A stretch of 39,004 nucleotides of DNA, taken from contig NZ_AOIN01000092.1 in NCBI RefSeq assembly GCF_000337135.1, positions 98,557 to 137,560 of the forward strand. Direction: 5' to 3'. Position numbers and translations under genes: made by a program. This document shows positions 7,810-16,368 of the stretch, one piece after another. Source of the DNA: Natrialba chahannaoensis JCM 10990 (lineage in GTDB: Archaea > Halobacteriota > Halobacteria > Halobacteriales > Natrialbaceae). The stretch's first letter is position 1. Every line of letters begins with the position of its first letter. Below the pieces are notes generated by a model. It searched no databases. It was not told where the DNA came from and worked only from the letters and a program-made list of their open reading frames with translations.

Positions 7810-9240
7810 TTATCCGAGGCTTCCCTCCATCTCGAGTTCGATGAGGCGGTTGAGTTCGACCGCGTACTCGATCGGCAGTTCTTCCGTGATCGGCTCGATG
7901 AAGCCGGCGACGATCATCTTCTTGGCGTCGTCGTCGTCCAGACCGCGGCTCTGGAGGTAGAAGATATCCTCGTCTCCGATCTTGCCGACGGTTGCCTCGT
8001 GGGCAACGTCGACCTTCGACTCCTCGATCTCCATGTACGGCATGGTGTCCGAGGTGGACTCGTTGTCGAACATCAGTGCGTCACACTCGACGGCAGTGCT
8101 CGAATTCTCGGCACCGTCGGCGATGTGGACGAGGCCGCGGTAGTTGGTGCGGCCGCCGTCCTTCGAGATCGACTTGGATTCGATGGTCGAACTCGTTTCT
8201 GGCGCGTTGTGGTAGACCTTCGCACCGGTGTCGATGTCCTGACCCTCGCCCGCGAAGGCGATGGTGATGTGGGTGTCGGTCGCGCCGCGACCCTTGAGGA
8301 TCGAGCACGGGTAGAGCATGGTGGCCTTCGAGCCCATGCTGCCCGAAATCCACTCCATCGTCCCGTTCTCCTCGACGATGGCGCGCTTGGTGTTCAGGTT
8401 GAACGTGTTCTTCGACCAGTTCTGGACGGTCGAGTACTGGACGTGAGCATCTTCTTCGACGAAGACTTCCACGCCGCCGCTGTGGAGGTTGTGAGCACCG
8501 TACTTCGGTGCGGAACAGCCCTCGATGTAGTGGACTTCCGAGCCCTCCTCAGCGATGATGAGCGTGTGCTCGAACTGCCCCATCCCTTCGGAGTTCATTC
8601 GGAAGTACGCTTGCACCGGCATCTCGACGGTAACGCCCTCTGGAACGTAGACGAACGAGCCGCCGGACCAGACGGCACCGTGCAGTGCAGCAAACTTGTT
8701 GTCGCTTGCCGGAACGCAGGTCGTCATGAAGTGCTCCTTGACAAGCTCAGGGTGCTCCTGGACCGCGCGGTCCATGTTCATGAAGATGACACCCTTTTCT
8801 TCCCACTGTTCCTGCATGTTCTGGTAGACGACCTCGGACTCGTACTGTGCGCCGACGCCCGAGAGCGCGTTCTTCTCGGCTTCTGGAATGCCCAGCTTGT
8901 CGAAGGTGTCTTTGATCTCGTCTGGCAGTTCCGTCCAGTCGTCGACGCCTTCGCGCTTGTCGACATCTGGGCGGATGTAGGGGACAATCTCCTCGACGTC
9001 CAGCTCGGTCAGATCCGGCTGCCCGGGCCAGTCCGTCGGCATCGGCATGTTGTGATACTGCTTGAGCGCACGCAGACGCCGCTCGAGCATCCACTCGGGC
9101 TCGTCCTTGTCGTCGGAGATCATTCGGATGACCTCCTCGGTCAGGCCCTTGCCGGACTTGACGGCGGCGTTTTGCTCCTTCTTGAACTCGAAGCGCGCCT
9201 CGGTGTCGGTTTCTTTGAGGTGATCTTGTTCGGAACTCAT
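7810..9240 (-). CDS. sufB: Fe-S cluster scaffold protein SufB
   Basis: 476 aa, the usual length for archaeal SufB. Family stretches include FKKEQNAAVKSGKGLTEEVI near the N-terminus, PEGVTVEMPVQAYFRMN in the middle, and the conserved end with Cys386 (ECDALMFDNESTSDT) and His414-Glu415 (AHEATVGKI). By motif these correspond to the SufB cysteine and Glu region proposed to bind the nascent cluster in E. coli. It would form the SufBC2D scaffold with the flanking genes. It starts 61 bp after sufC. A large plus-strand ORF covering this gene is a codon-use shadow. Confidence 0.95.
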   Translation of the reverse strand: MSSEQDHLKETDTEARFEFKKEQNAAVKSGKGLTEEVIRMISDDKDEPEWMLERRLRALKQYHNMPMPTDWPGQPDLTELDVEEIVPYIRPDVDKREGVDDWTELPDEIKDTFDKLGIPEAEKNALSGVGAQYESEVVYQNMQEQWEEKGVIFMNMDRAVQEHPELVKEHFMTTCVPASDNKFAALHGAVWSGGSFVYVPEGVTVEMPVQAYFRMNSEGMGQFEHTLIIAEEGSEVHYIEGCSAPKYGAHNLHSGGVEVFVEEDAHVQYSTVQNWSKNTFNLNTKRAIVEENGTMEWISGSMGSKATMLYPCSILKGRGATDTHITIAFAGEGQDIDTGAKVYHNAPETSSTIESKSISKDGGRTNYRGLVHIADGAENSSTAVECDALMFDNESTSDTMPYMEIEESKVDVAHEATVGKIGDEDIFYLQSRGLDDDDAKKMIVAGFIEPITEELPIEYAVELNRLIELEMEGSLG

Positions 9241-9301
9241 GATTTGTATGTAGTCGTGTTTACGGCTCTGGCGTTATTACGGTTGTTCTAGCTGAATCCG
9301 G

Positions 9302-10210
9302 TTACGCGGTGCCGTAGACTTCTTCGCGAACCCAGTCGTAGCCCTTGTCCTCGAGTTCCTCTGCGAGTGAGGCGTCGCCGCTCTTTGCGATCTGGCCGTC
9401 GAGCATGACGTGGACGTGATCCGGCTCGACGTAGTCGAGGATGCGCTGGTAGTGGGTAATCTGGAGAATACCGGTACCCTGCTCGTCACGAAGCGAGTTG
9501 ATTCCGTTCGAGACATCCTGCAGGCGGTCGATGTCGAGCCCGGAGTCGATCTCGTCGAGAACGGCGATCGACGGCTCGAGGATTGCAGCCTGAAGAACCT
9601 CGTTCTGCTTCTTCTCACCGCCGGAGAAGCCGGCGTTGAGATAGCGTTGTGCAAAGCGCTCGTCCATGTCGAGTTCCTCCATCTTTTCCTGGAGGATCTG
9701 CTGGAACTCGGCGACGCCGACTTCGCCCTCGTCCGCTGGGCCTTCCATCGGCGAGGTCTCGAAGCCTTCCTCTTCTTCTTCGTCCTCGTCGCCTTCTTCG
9801 TCCTCAAAGAGCTCTTCGCGCTCGTCGATCTTGGCGTTGAGCGCCGTGCGGAGGAAGTTCGTCATCGTGACGCCCTCAATCTCGGCTGGGTACTGGAAGC
9901 CAAGGAAAATTCCGAGCGCAGCGCGCTCGTTCGGTTCGAGGTCGAGAATGTTCCAGCTGCGCTGGTCGTCGTCGATCTCGATCTCGTCACCGAACTCGTC
10001 CTCTTCCAGGTGGAGCAGGACCTCGCCCTCGGTGACCTCGTAGGCTGGGTGGCCGGCGATGACCTTCGCGGTCGTCGACTTCCCGGAGCCGTTCGGTCCC
10101 ATCAGGGCGTGAATCTCGCCCGACTTGACCTCGAGGTTGACGCCCTCGAGGATTTTCTCGTCGCCATCTGCTACTTCTGCGTGCAGGTTGGATAGTTCGA
10201 GGCGTGCCAT
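9302..10210 (-). CDS. sufC: Fe-S cluster assembly ATPase SufC
   Basis: 302 aa when started at ATG 10210, which gives the family N-terminus MARLELSNL. Motifs: Walker A GPNGSGKST (38-46), ABC signature FSGGEKKQ (195-202), Walker B SIAVLDEIDSGLD (214-226) and H-loop His253. Two acidic insertions are visible: about 69-82 after the first beta-strands, and about 133-163, where most residues are Glu or Asp. The family is usually near 250 aa, so these account for the extra length. It is the first gene of the suf operon. The role is ATP-driven conformational change of the SufBC2D scaffold. Confidence 0.95.
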   Translation of the reverse strand: MARLELSNLHAEVADGDEKILEGVNLEVKSGEIHALMGPNGSGKSTTAKVIAGHPAYEVTEGEVLLHLEEDEFGDEIEIDDDQRSWNILDLEPNERAALGIFLGFQYPAEIEGVTMTNFLRTALNAKIDEREELFEDEEGDEDEEEEEGFETSPMEGPADEGEVGVAEFQQILQEKMEELDMDERFAQRYLNAGFSGGEKKQNEVLQAAILEPSIAVLDEIDSGLDIDRLQDVSNGINSLRDEQGTGILQITHYQRILDYVEPDHVHVMLDGQIAKSGDASLAEELEDKGYDWVREEVYGTA

Positions 10211-10367
10211 AGTATTCTGTCGTCTGAATCGTGGGTCGTCTGACTGATAACGGTTTCGTATTCTGGCCCTATTCGGTTTCGAACACGAAAGATAATTTTC
10301 CGGAACCGGAACCTCCGCTTGCAGGGTGCTCCCGTAGACAGGCTCACGCAGTTCCGTTCTCACGGCC

Positions 10368-10375
10368 TATAAAAT
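10368..10375 (-). promoter_or_regulatory. TATA-like box, probable suf operon promoter
   Basis: Minus-strand ATTTTATA is the best TATA match in the 246-bp gap between polB and sufC. It would leave a leader of about 130 nt. Weaker candidates closer to sufC lie at about 10291-10300 and 10244-10251 (minus strand), so the true start site is unsure. Confidence 0.35.
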
Positions 10376-10456
10376 ACAAATAGAACGCGTGTCGCCTCTA
10401 TCTGTGGTATTGAGACCGAGGCAGAAAGATGTGTTGGATGCTGTCAGAACCGCTGC

Positions 10457-13400
10457 TCACATGAAATTACTCAGACCCGTCTGCTCCTGGCCGTTCTTGA
10501 CCTCTTCCCAAGAGACACCAAGTGCCTCGAGAATGCGCTCGATTGGTCCTTTCAGTGTCTTCTCTAACATCGTGTCGTAGTCAACCTCGAACTCCTCGGG
10601 GATCTGGTCCTCGTACTCGAAACAGATCACGTCTGGATCGCGCTTGAACGCGCCATAGATTGGGTCCGTTCGAGCGTCGAGACCCTCTTCCTCCTCGATT
10701 CGCTCGAAGAACGAGGGACCAATGCGGTCGAGATAGAGACGCTTTGGCTTGCTGCCGCGCTGGAAGTTGGTGCCGAGCAGCCGATTCGCGTACTTCGCGC
10801 CACGAACTTGGGCCGTATCGGTGTCGTAGTTGTCCAGTCGCTTGCCGATGCCGCCCGGAATGGCGATCTCCTCGAGTGAAATGTCTCCCTCCTGAACGTC
10901 CTCGATGACGCCGTTGACGTACTCCTTTGCGCCCTCGACGTCACCCTCTTTGACGATCATCTCGATGACTTTGTGCTGGACCTCCTTGGTGATCGGAGCG
11001 ATGTCCGAGCGCTGGTACTCGAAGCCGACGATGTCGATTGTGTCGACATCCTTTCCTTCCTTCCAGGTGATGTGGCCGGCGTAACGCTTCTTCTTGCCAG
11101 CCTGGAAGAATCGCCGGTAGAGCTTCTCGAACTCGATCTGGAACCGATGGAACTCAGCATTGAGTTCGTCACGCGCGAAGTCATCGTAGCGGTCGTTGAT
11201 GTACTCCTCAATTTCGAGCGATTGCTCTAAGGCCTCGTCTTCTGAGATATCAGGACCGAGTTCGAGCATGACGGAGTCCGTGTCGCCGTAGGCCACTGTG
11301 TAGTCCAGTTCGTTCGCAGCGGTCTCGGTGAACTCGATCACTTCGCGGCCAGTGGCTGTGATTGCGGATGCTGCCTCTTTGTCGTAGAGGCGGAACTGCT
11401 CCCAACCCGACACGCCGTAGAGAGATTGGCCAACGAATTGGAATTTTCCGTTTCGGCCCGCAAGTAGTGTATGGTTGTCTTCGACGGTGACGCAGTAGAC
11501 ACCGTTGTCGGCAGTACTCCGGGTCGAACTTCGATGCATTCGAAGCGTGTTCTTTGATCCTTCAGTCACGTAGATTCGCCACGTTCCGCTGTCACGGCTG
11601 TAGTTCGCTGTTAGACCGAGATGTGCACAAAGTCGAAGAACATCGTCCCGGAGACGGTTACTCGAGGTCGTGTACCGCCAGGAGTTCGTCTGTCGGTCAC
11701 CGTCGCCGTCGATAAGTACCTCGAGGAACCGGCGCTTCTGTCGGCGACTACACTCGAAGACAAGTTCAGGTATCCGTTTCTCGAAGCTTCCATCACCGCA
11801 GCACGATGTCAGGAGATTCCCGAGGAGTTTCGACGTGACCGTGTAGGAACGATCGTCGACGTAGTAGTCGAATCCCATCTCATCGAGCAGTTCACCGATC
11901 GTCGCGTGATGATCGAGACCGCCGTCGGCAATCGGCGGTTTGTCCTGCGCCAGTTTCACTGTCGTCGCAGAGCCGCGGAAATTCTCGCCGAACTGCTTGT
12001 CTTCGGAGGTGTACACGTTCCCTTCCGTCACGAACCACGCGAGCAGGTCAAGGAACTCGTCTCCATCGTATGTCCGTGGAATCCACTTCCGTCCAGAGCC
12101 GCGATGAATGAAGCTCGTCTCACACACCTCTTCGATGTACTCTCGGTGTGCCTCGAATTCTTCGGCGGTGAAGACGTAGCCAGTTTTCCCAACGTCTGCT
12201 TTTGTCACTCGACGTGGTCTCCAGCCCAGTTCTGTGGTGAACGTATGGCCGTGAACAGATGGCCGAACCCACACCTCGTACTCACCGTCGATCAGCTCCG
12301 TCAGATCGACTGTATCGAGTTCGTTTCCGTCTGGTCCGTCCCAGTCGTGGGGTAGTTCGTAGTTCGTTGCCCGATCAAGGTCCCCGGCCTCGATGAAACT
12401 GTATTCGTCTTCAGTAATTCCGTTCGTTTCGTTCTTGCGGACGAGCATCCGATGGTTCGGCGTGACGCGGAAATCGATCTTGCTAGTCTCGATGTCGACC
12501 AGATCTCCGTCGTACTCTGGATAGGCATGGGTTTCGACGACGGGCTTTACCTCTAACGCTTCAGTCTCCGGATCAAGCGAATACACCTCGTCGGCGACCT
12601 CGAGATCAGTGATATCGCGCACGCCGTCTGGAGTCAGCACCTCCGTATCCGGCGTAAAGCAATTCATGATCACCTTCACTGCACCCTGCTGGCGGTCGTA
12701 CTGCTCGTACTCGGGCGTACCGGGTTCGTGCTCGTTTCGTAGTGCCTTCTTCTCCTCGCGCTCGGCGAGGAGTTCGGTGATCATCGTCCGGTTGACGCCA
12801 TCTGGTTCCTTTCGGAAGTGCGTCCCCGTTGGTGCCTCGTAGGTCTCCCCGTCGTAGGAGTCATGGTCGACCCTCGTCTCCGGCGACGCGTTGATCGTCG
12901 TCATGCACATTGGGTACAGCGACTTCAGGTCGAGTACGGTGACGTTCTCCTTGACGCCCGTGATCGGCTCGAAGACGGCTCCGCCCTCGTACTCCTCGCC
13001 GGCCTCCTGCTGGCCCTTGGAGGGGAGTGCGAACTCGCCGTAGGCCTGGTGGAGGACGTACATGTCCACCGCGTCGCCGGGCGTGGGAGCGTCCTCTAAC
13101 TTGCAGCCGACGAACGAGCGCACCTCGTCCCAGAACGGGATGATCGATTGTTGACGGTCGAGTTCCACACAGAGTTCCACGTCCCGGAGGTTGTACGCGA
13201 GTAGCTGGTAAGGGTCGTCCTCCCAGAGGTCGCCGATATCGCCGGCGTAGCGCTCCTTGCCGACGCCGAGTTCGGACTCGCCGACGGCGTCCAGCCGGTA
13301 GGAGTCGAGTTCCGAGAAGACCATCCGCTGGTAGCCATAGAGCAGGTCGAAGACGACCCGTCCCTTGATATCCGGGCCGCCCCAGCCGCTGCGCCAGACT

Positions 13401-14416
13401 TCGTCGACCCGAGAGAGCCGGTCGATTTCGAGATCGTAGTCGTGGTGTGGTCCCTGAAGTTCCTCGAGTCGGTCGAGGAAATACGGCGCGTCGAAATCCT
13501 CGAAGTTCCACCCGGTCATGACGTCTGGATCCGTGTCCCGGACGTACTCGATGAACGCCTCGAGCATGGCTTCCTCATCGCCGAAGGCGCGAATCTCGTG
13601 GTCGATCTTGCCCTCGATCGGCTCGTAATCGGTTATTTCGTCGGGAATCTCGCCGTCGCCCTCGTCGGCCGCACAGACCCACATGATGTACTCGTCGCGG
13701 TAGGAGTCGTGGCTCGTCAGACAGACGATCGGCTCCTCGCCGTCCTCCGGGAAGCCGTGGCGGTCCTCGACCTCGATGTCGAACATCAGGACACGCGGAT
13801 CGGCGTCGACATCTACGGCTTCCACTTCGTCGTGGGGAACGACGATCGAGTCGTCCTCGGCGCGTCGCTGTGGAACGCGAATGCCGCTCTGAACGTCTTT
13901 GTCGATAAGAAACCGGTTCGGGAACAGGATGTCAGCCTCGTAGTGCTCGAAGTCGTCACGGATCTGTCCCACGTCCCGCGGTGTCTGTCCGAAGATTTTG
14001 GTAAGCTTCTCACCGCGAATACTCTCGTAGGGCTCGCCGTTCTCGTCCTCTGTCTCACTACCGGTGAGCCGGTCGTACTGCTCCTCGGGCGGGCGCTCGA
14101 GTGTCTCCGTCGGTGCGTAGAAGTAGGGTCGAAAGCCGACGACCTGCACGTGCTCCAGTTCGTTCTCCGGCGTACGCCCGAAGACGTGCATGATCGGCCG
14201 CTCCTCGTCGCCGTAGCCAGCGACGGTGTAGTCGACTTGCATCACCGCGATGTCGATCGCCTCACCCTCGGGTTCCGGCAGCGTTTCCTCGACGACGTCG
14301 ATCACCTCGGCCGTAGTGGTCCCGCCGTTGCCCGCGACGGCGACAGCCTCTTCGTCCGGCCGCTGTGCGGACTCGTCTGAAAACTCTGTGAGTCCGGTTT
14401 GGCCCGCCTCAGTCAT
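10457..14416 (-). CDS. polB: Family B replicative DNA polymerase with an in-frame intein
   Basis: 1319 aa precursor; about 907 aa after removal of the 412-residue intein. The 3'-5' exonuclease motifs are present: Exo I (MFDIEVED), Exo II (GWNFEDFDAPYF) and Exo III (YNLRDVELC). Polymerase motif A is DLKSLYPM, motif B is KVIMN/SLYG split by the intein, and motif C is YGDTDSV. This is the archaeal PolB1 type used in chromosomal replication. ATG 14416 is chosen because it gives a normal acidic haloarchaeal N-terminus and lies about 27 bp from a TATA box. The longer ORF to 14563 has no family support. The gene is divergent from a 53-aa protein and upstream of the suf operon. Confidence 0.96.
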   Translation of the reverse strand: MTEAGQTGLTEFSDESAQRPDEEAVAVAGNGGTTTAEVIDVVEETLPEPEGEAIDIAVMQVDYTVAGYGDEERPIMHVFGRTPENELEHVQVVGFRPYFYAPTETLERPPEEQYDRLTGSETEDENGEPYESIRGEKLTKIFGQTPRDVGQIRDDFEHYEADILFPNRFLIDKDVQSGIRVPQRRAEDDSIVVPHDEVEAVDVDADPRVLMFDIEVEDRHGFPEDGEEPIVCLTSHDSYRDEYIMWVCAADEGDGEIPDEITDYEPIEGKIDHEIRAFGDEEAMLEAFIEYVRDTDPDVMTGWNFEDFDAPYFLDRLEELQGPHHDYDLEIDRLSRVDEVWRSGWGGPDIKGRVVFDLLYGYQRMVFSELDSYRLDAVGESELGVGKERYAGDIGDLWEDDPYQLLAYNLRDVELCVELDRQQSIIPFWDEVRSFVGCKLEDAPTPGDAVDMYVLHQAYGEFALPSKGQQEAGEEYEGGAVFEPITGVKENVTVLDLKSLYPMCMTTINASPETRVDHDSYDGETYEAPTGTHFRKEPDGVNRTMITELLAEREEKKALRNEHEPGTPEYEQYDRQQGAVKVIMNCFTPDTEVLTPDGVRDITDLEVADEVYSLDPETEALEVKPVVETHAYPEYDGDLVDIETSKIDFRVTPNHRMLVRKNETNGITEDEYSFIEAGDLDRATNYELPHDWDGPDGNELDTVDLTELIDGEYEVWVRPSVHGHTFTTELGWRPRRVTKADVGKTGYVFTAEEFEAHREYIEEVCETSFIHRGSGRKWIPRTYDGDEFLDLLAWFVTEGNVYTSEDKQFGENFRGSATTVKLAQDKPPIADGGLDHHATIGELLDEMGFDYYVDDRSYTVTSKLLGNLLTSCCGDGSFEKRIPELVFECSRRQKRRFLEVLIDGDGDRQTNSWRYTTSSNRLRDDVLRLCAHLGLTANYSRDSGTWRIYVTEGSKNTLRMHRSSTRSTADNGVYCVTVEDNHTLLAGRNGKFQFVGQSLYGVSGWEQFRLYDKEAASAITATGREVIEFTETAANELDYTVAYGDTDSVMLELGPDISEDEALEQSLEIEEYINDRYDDFARDELNAEFHRFQIEFEKLYRRFFQAGKKKRYAGHITWKEGKDVDTIDIVGFEYQRSDIAPITKEVQHKVIEMIVKEGDVEGAKEYVNGVIEDVQEGDISLEEIAIPGGIGKRLDNYDTDTAQVRGAKYANRLLGTNFQRGSKPKRLYLDRIGPSFFERIEEEEGLDARTDPIYGAFKRDPDVICFEYEDQIPEEFEVDYDTMLEKTLKGPIERILEALGVSWEEVKNGQEQTGLSNFM
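11426..12661 (-). other. Intein (412 aa) with LAGLIDADG homing endonuclease in PolB motif B
   Basis: The intein starts at Cys (TGC, 12659-12661) right after the extein Asn codon and ends with Gln (CAA, 11426-11428) before the extein Ser. Splicing blocks: block A CFTPDTEVLTPDG, block B RVTPNHRML with the TxxH histidine, block F YCVTVEDNHTLLAG, block G FVGQ/S. The endonuclease part has two LAGLIDADG-like helices, LLAWFVTEGN and FLEVLIDGDGD, so it may still be active. The last two residues are Gly-Gln where most inteins have His-Asn. A sample 60-bp row (11761) is 52% GC against 65% in a flanking row (13201), consistent with a foreign origin. Confidence 0.93.
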
Positions 14417-14439
14417 GGTATCGGGCTTTGTAGCCGGTG

Positions 14440-14447
14440 AATAAAAA
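14440..14447 (-). promoter_or_regulatory. TATA box of polB
   Basis: Minus-strand TTTTTATT is centred about 27 bp before ATG 14416, which indicates a leaderless polB transcript and supports that start codon. Confidence 0.6.
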
Positions 14448-14543
14448 CCCCTGCAATCCGGACCGAGATTCGGACACGGCACCGCTATGAACCCGATCGG
14501 TCCCGGTTCCCTCAACTGATCTGATATTGCAGGAGCAAAAAGA

Positions 14544-14550
14544 CATATAA
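14544..14550 (+). promoter_or_regulatory. TATA box of the 53-aa gene
   Basis: CATATAA lies about 39 bp upstream of ATG 14586, leaving a leader of roughly 10-15 nt. The sequence is nearly symmetric (CATATAATG) and could also be read on the minus strand toward polB. Confidence 0.5.
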
Positions 14551-14585
14551 TGTGGTAACACATAACACACGATCAGGTGACCGAT

Positions 14586-14747
14586 ATGTCCACCATACCT
14601 GACGACGCGACGGATCGTAGTGAGCCTGCAGACGCCCCCACGATCGAGTCCTACAAGACTGACGACGGCGTCGTCTTCTATGACGCCCAGAACCCGCTCG
14701 CGTGGGTTGAAACCACTCAGACACTGGTCCTCGAGGACGTTGTCTGA
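14586..14747 (+). CDS. Small haloarchaeal protein (53 aa) divergent from polB
   Basis: ATG 14586 to TGA 14747. An acidic, polar N-terminal third is followed by a compact region, SYKTDDGVVFYDAQNPLAWV, then TLVLEDVV. The second half looks like a short beta-hairpin, similar to a family of about 50-residue haloarchaeal proteins that I recall as DUF7331 (name not verified). The function is unknown. A TATA box sits at the right distance and codon use is haloarchaeal, so I take it as a real gene. It lies between polB and the membrane-protein/wHTH pair. Confidence 0.7.
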   Translation: MSTIPDDATDRSEPADAPTIESYKTDDGVVFYDAQNPLAWVETTQTLVLEDVV

Positions 14748-14860
14748 GCGACGACCGGCCTACACTCACGACCGATACTGACGCTCTTTCTCCCGATCAC
14801 ATTTCGCGGTATCCGGCCACTTGGCATCCCCAACTCAAAACCCGCACCCAAAACGCGAAT

Positions 14861-14866
14861 CCTTTT
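14861..14866 (+). promoter_or_regulatory. Promoter-like box before the two-helix membrane protein
   Basis: CCTTTT is centred about 28 bp before GTG 14892. It supports GTG 14892 over the TTG at 14865 as start. Confidence 0.35.
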
Positions 14867-14891
14867 GCGTGTGGTTGCGCTCTGCTCACCT

Positions 14892-15632
14892 GTGACGACT
14901 GATCGGACCGGTACCGACGACGCAGACGGCGACCGCGAGTCCGCCGACACGTCGGCCACTGACACTGACCACGATTCCGGCTCGGAGCCCGGGGCCGTCT
15001 CACCGTCCGATTCAGATACAAAGGCCCAACCCGAGTCCACTGCCAGCGACGAGACTCCACCGGGCGAGTGGGATCCCGAAGCATCGTACCGGGACTCGAG
15101 TACCGACTCGCTGACGATCCCGCAAGTGGAGACTGAGGATGCGGGGTCAACGTTCATGGACGATCTGAAGTCCGAACACGAACACGAGTTCGAGATCGAC
15201 TCCGGTCCGGTGTCCGTGCCGGAGGTTTCCACGGCAGAGTCGGACGTTCCAACCGAGCTCCTGAAGGTGTTCTGGGGGATCGTGCTCGTTCTCAACGCTG
15301 CCATACTCGCGGTGGCACTTGGACTCATGTTCATGCTTTTCGAGGGCGTCTCACAGATGGCAGTCGCGCTGGTCGTCGGTGGTGCCGTCCTGTTCGGCTT
15401 CGCGTACTACCGATATCAGTCGTATCAGAACCGAACAGACGAGTTTTCAGTCGCGGATTCGGACGAGTTGGACGATGAGAGTGTCAAAGCGGGTGTCGAT
15501 GGCGACGAGCGTACCGATACCGGCGATACCCCCGAAAACGGCGACGACCTTGCGGGCAGAACTGACAGCGAAGCCACCGAGGCCGAACACAGCGGCTCAA
15601 ACGACGATGCCGACACCGACCGGCAATACTGA
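14892..15632 (+). CDS. Haloarchaeal membrane protein with two transmembrane helices
   Basis: 246 aa from GTG 14892. Residues 1-120 are acidic and low in complexity (Asp, Ser, Thr, Glu). Helices at about 127-148 (FWGIVLVLNAAILAVALGLM) and 154-173 form a hairpin. Residues 180-246 are again an acidic disordered tail. Both ends probably face the same side of the membrane. It resembles uncharacterised haloarchaeal membrane proteins often found beside polB/rad50 (I recall the label DUF7322, unverified). It is 64 bp upstream of the winged-helix-like gene, likely one transcript. The function is unknown. Confidence 0.75.
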   Translation: MTTDRTGTDDADGDRESADTSATDTDHDSGSEPGAVSPSDSDTKAQPESTASDETPPGEWDPEASYRDSSTDSLTIPQVETEDAGSTFMDDLKSEHEHEFEIDSGPVSVPEVSTAESDVPTELLKVFWGIVLVLNAAILAVALGLMFMLFEGVSQMAVALVVGGAVLFGFAYYRYQSYQNRTDEFSVADSDELDDESVKAGVDGDERTDTGDTPENGDDLAGRTDSEATEAEHSGSNDDADTDRQY

Positions 15633-15695
15633 CGCCGGCAAAAGTACTTCAGGGGCTGACGCCGAAGGACCGATACCGGACGACTCTGACTGACC

Positions 15696-16262
15696 ATGAC
15701 AACCGTCCAAGACGACACCGGGAAACGATACCTGCTTCTCAAGCGATCCGAGCATGCAAGCCTCGTTCGTGACCCACAGACCGGCGACGAATGCTACGTC
15801 CAGAACGACCGACTCGACACCGTCGACGCCGCCGACGAACTCGACCCGGTCGCACAGGCGGTCAGCAGTCCCGTTCGGACACTGCTTACCACTGTCCACG
15901 ACGAAGCCACCCTCAGTCTGCTTATCAGCCTCGCAGACGAGGGTCCACTCGACATCCGCACGATCCTCGACAGAACCACCCTCTGTGAGAGCGATCTCCA
16001 CGGCCGACTGACGATCCTCACTGGGGCCGACCTACTCGCCGAAACTGATGTTGGCGGCGAGCGCGGCTACCGACTCACCGACACCTGCGAAGCCGCACTC
16101 GAGACGATCCGGTTCGATCTGGACGAGTCGGCAGCGGCCTCCGATCCGGATATGGATATGGATATGGATGAGCCCTCGAACTCCTCGTCCGTCGCGGGTT
16201 CAACCTCCGCTTCAGCCTCGGCGTCGACCCCTGGACCAACGGGGACACTCGAGTCGAACTGA
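15696..16262 (+). CDS. Winged-helix-like haloarchaeal protein
   Basis: 188 aa. Residues 1-45 are a small beta-rich region (KRYLLLKRSEHASLVRDPQT, then ECYVQNDRL). Residues 50-130 look like a winged helix: LSLLISLADEGPLDIRTIL, then DLHGRLTILTGADLL, then GYRLTDTCEAALE. The C-terminal 45 residues are low-complexity, with a run of Met-Asp pairs and Ser/Ala-rich sequence. It is probably a DNA-binding regulator or adaptor of a haloarchaeal family (I recall DUF7346, unverified). It ends about 100 bp from the rad50 stop codon in convergent orientation. Neighbouring genes suggest, but do not show, a link with replication or repair. Confidence 0.75.
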   Translation: MTTVQDDTGKRYLLLKRSEHASLVRDPQTGDECYVQNDRLDTVDAADELDPVAQAVSSPVRTLLTTVHDEATLSLLISLADEGPLDIRTILDRTTLCESDLHGRLTILTGADLLAETDVGGERGYRLTDTCEAALETIRFDLDESAAASDPDMDMDMDEPSNSSSVAGSTSASASASTPGPTGTLESN

Positions 16263-16368
16263 TTGTGATTGCTGGGGCCAGCGTACCAACACCGCTATCT
16301 TCGGACTAAAACCCGACTCCCATGAGTCTGCGAGCTAATTTGAGAGGCCGCACTACCGCACTCGACAC

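Noticed and set aside
7657..9291. 544-aa plus-strand ORF opposite sufB/sufD
   Set aside because: It is the complement of two well-supported suf genes. GC-rich codon bias removes stop codons on the opposite strand, and the translation shows no family motif.
11621..12355. 244-aa plus-strand ORF inside polB
   Set aside because: It is antisense to the intein, whose splicing and endonuclease motifs are clear on the minus strand.
11426..12661. Possible frameshift or foreign gene insertion breaking polB
   Set aside because: The frame is open throughout, begins with Cys, ends before Ser and has all intein blocks, so it is an intein and not a disruption.
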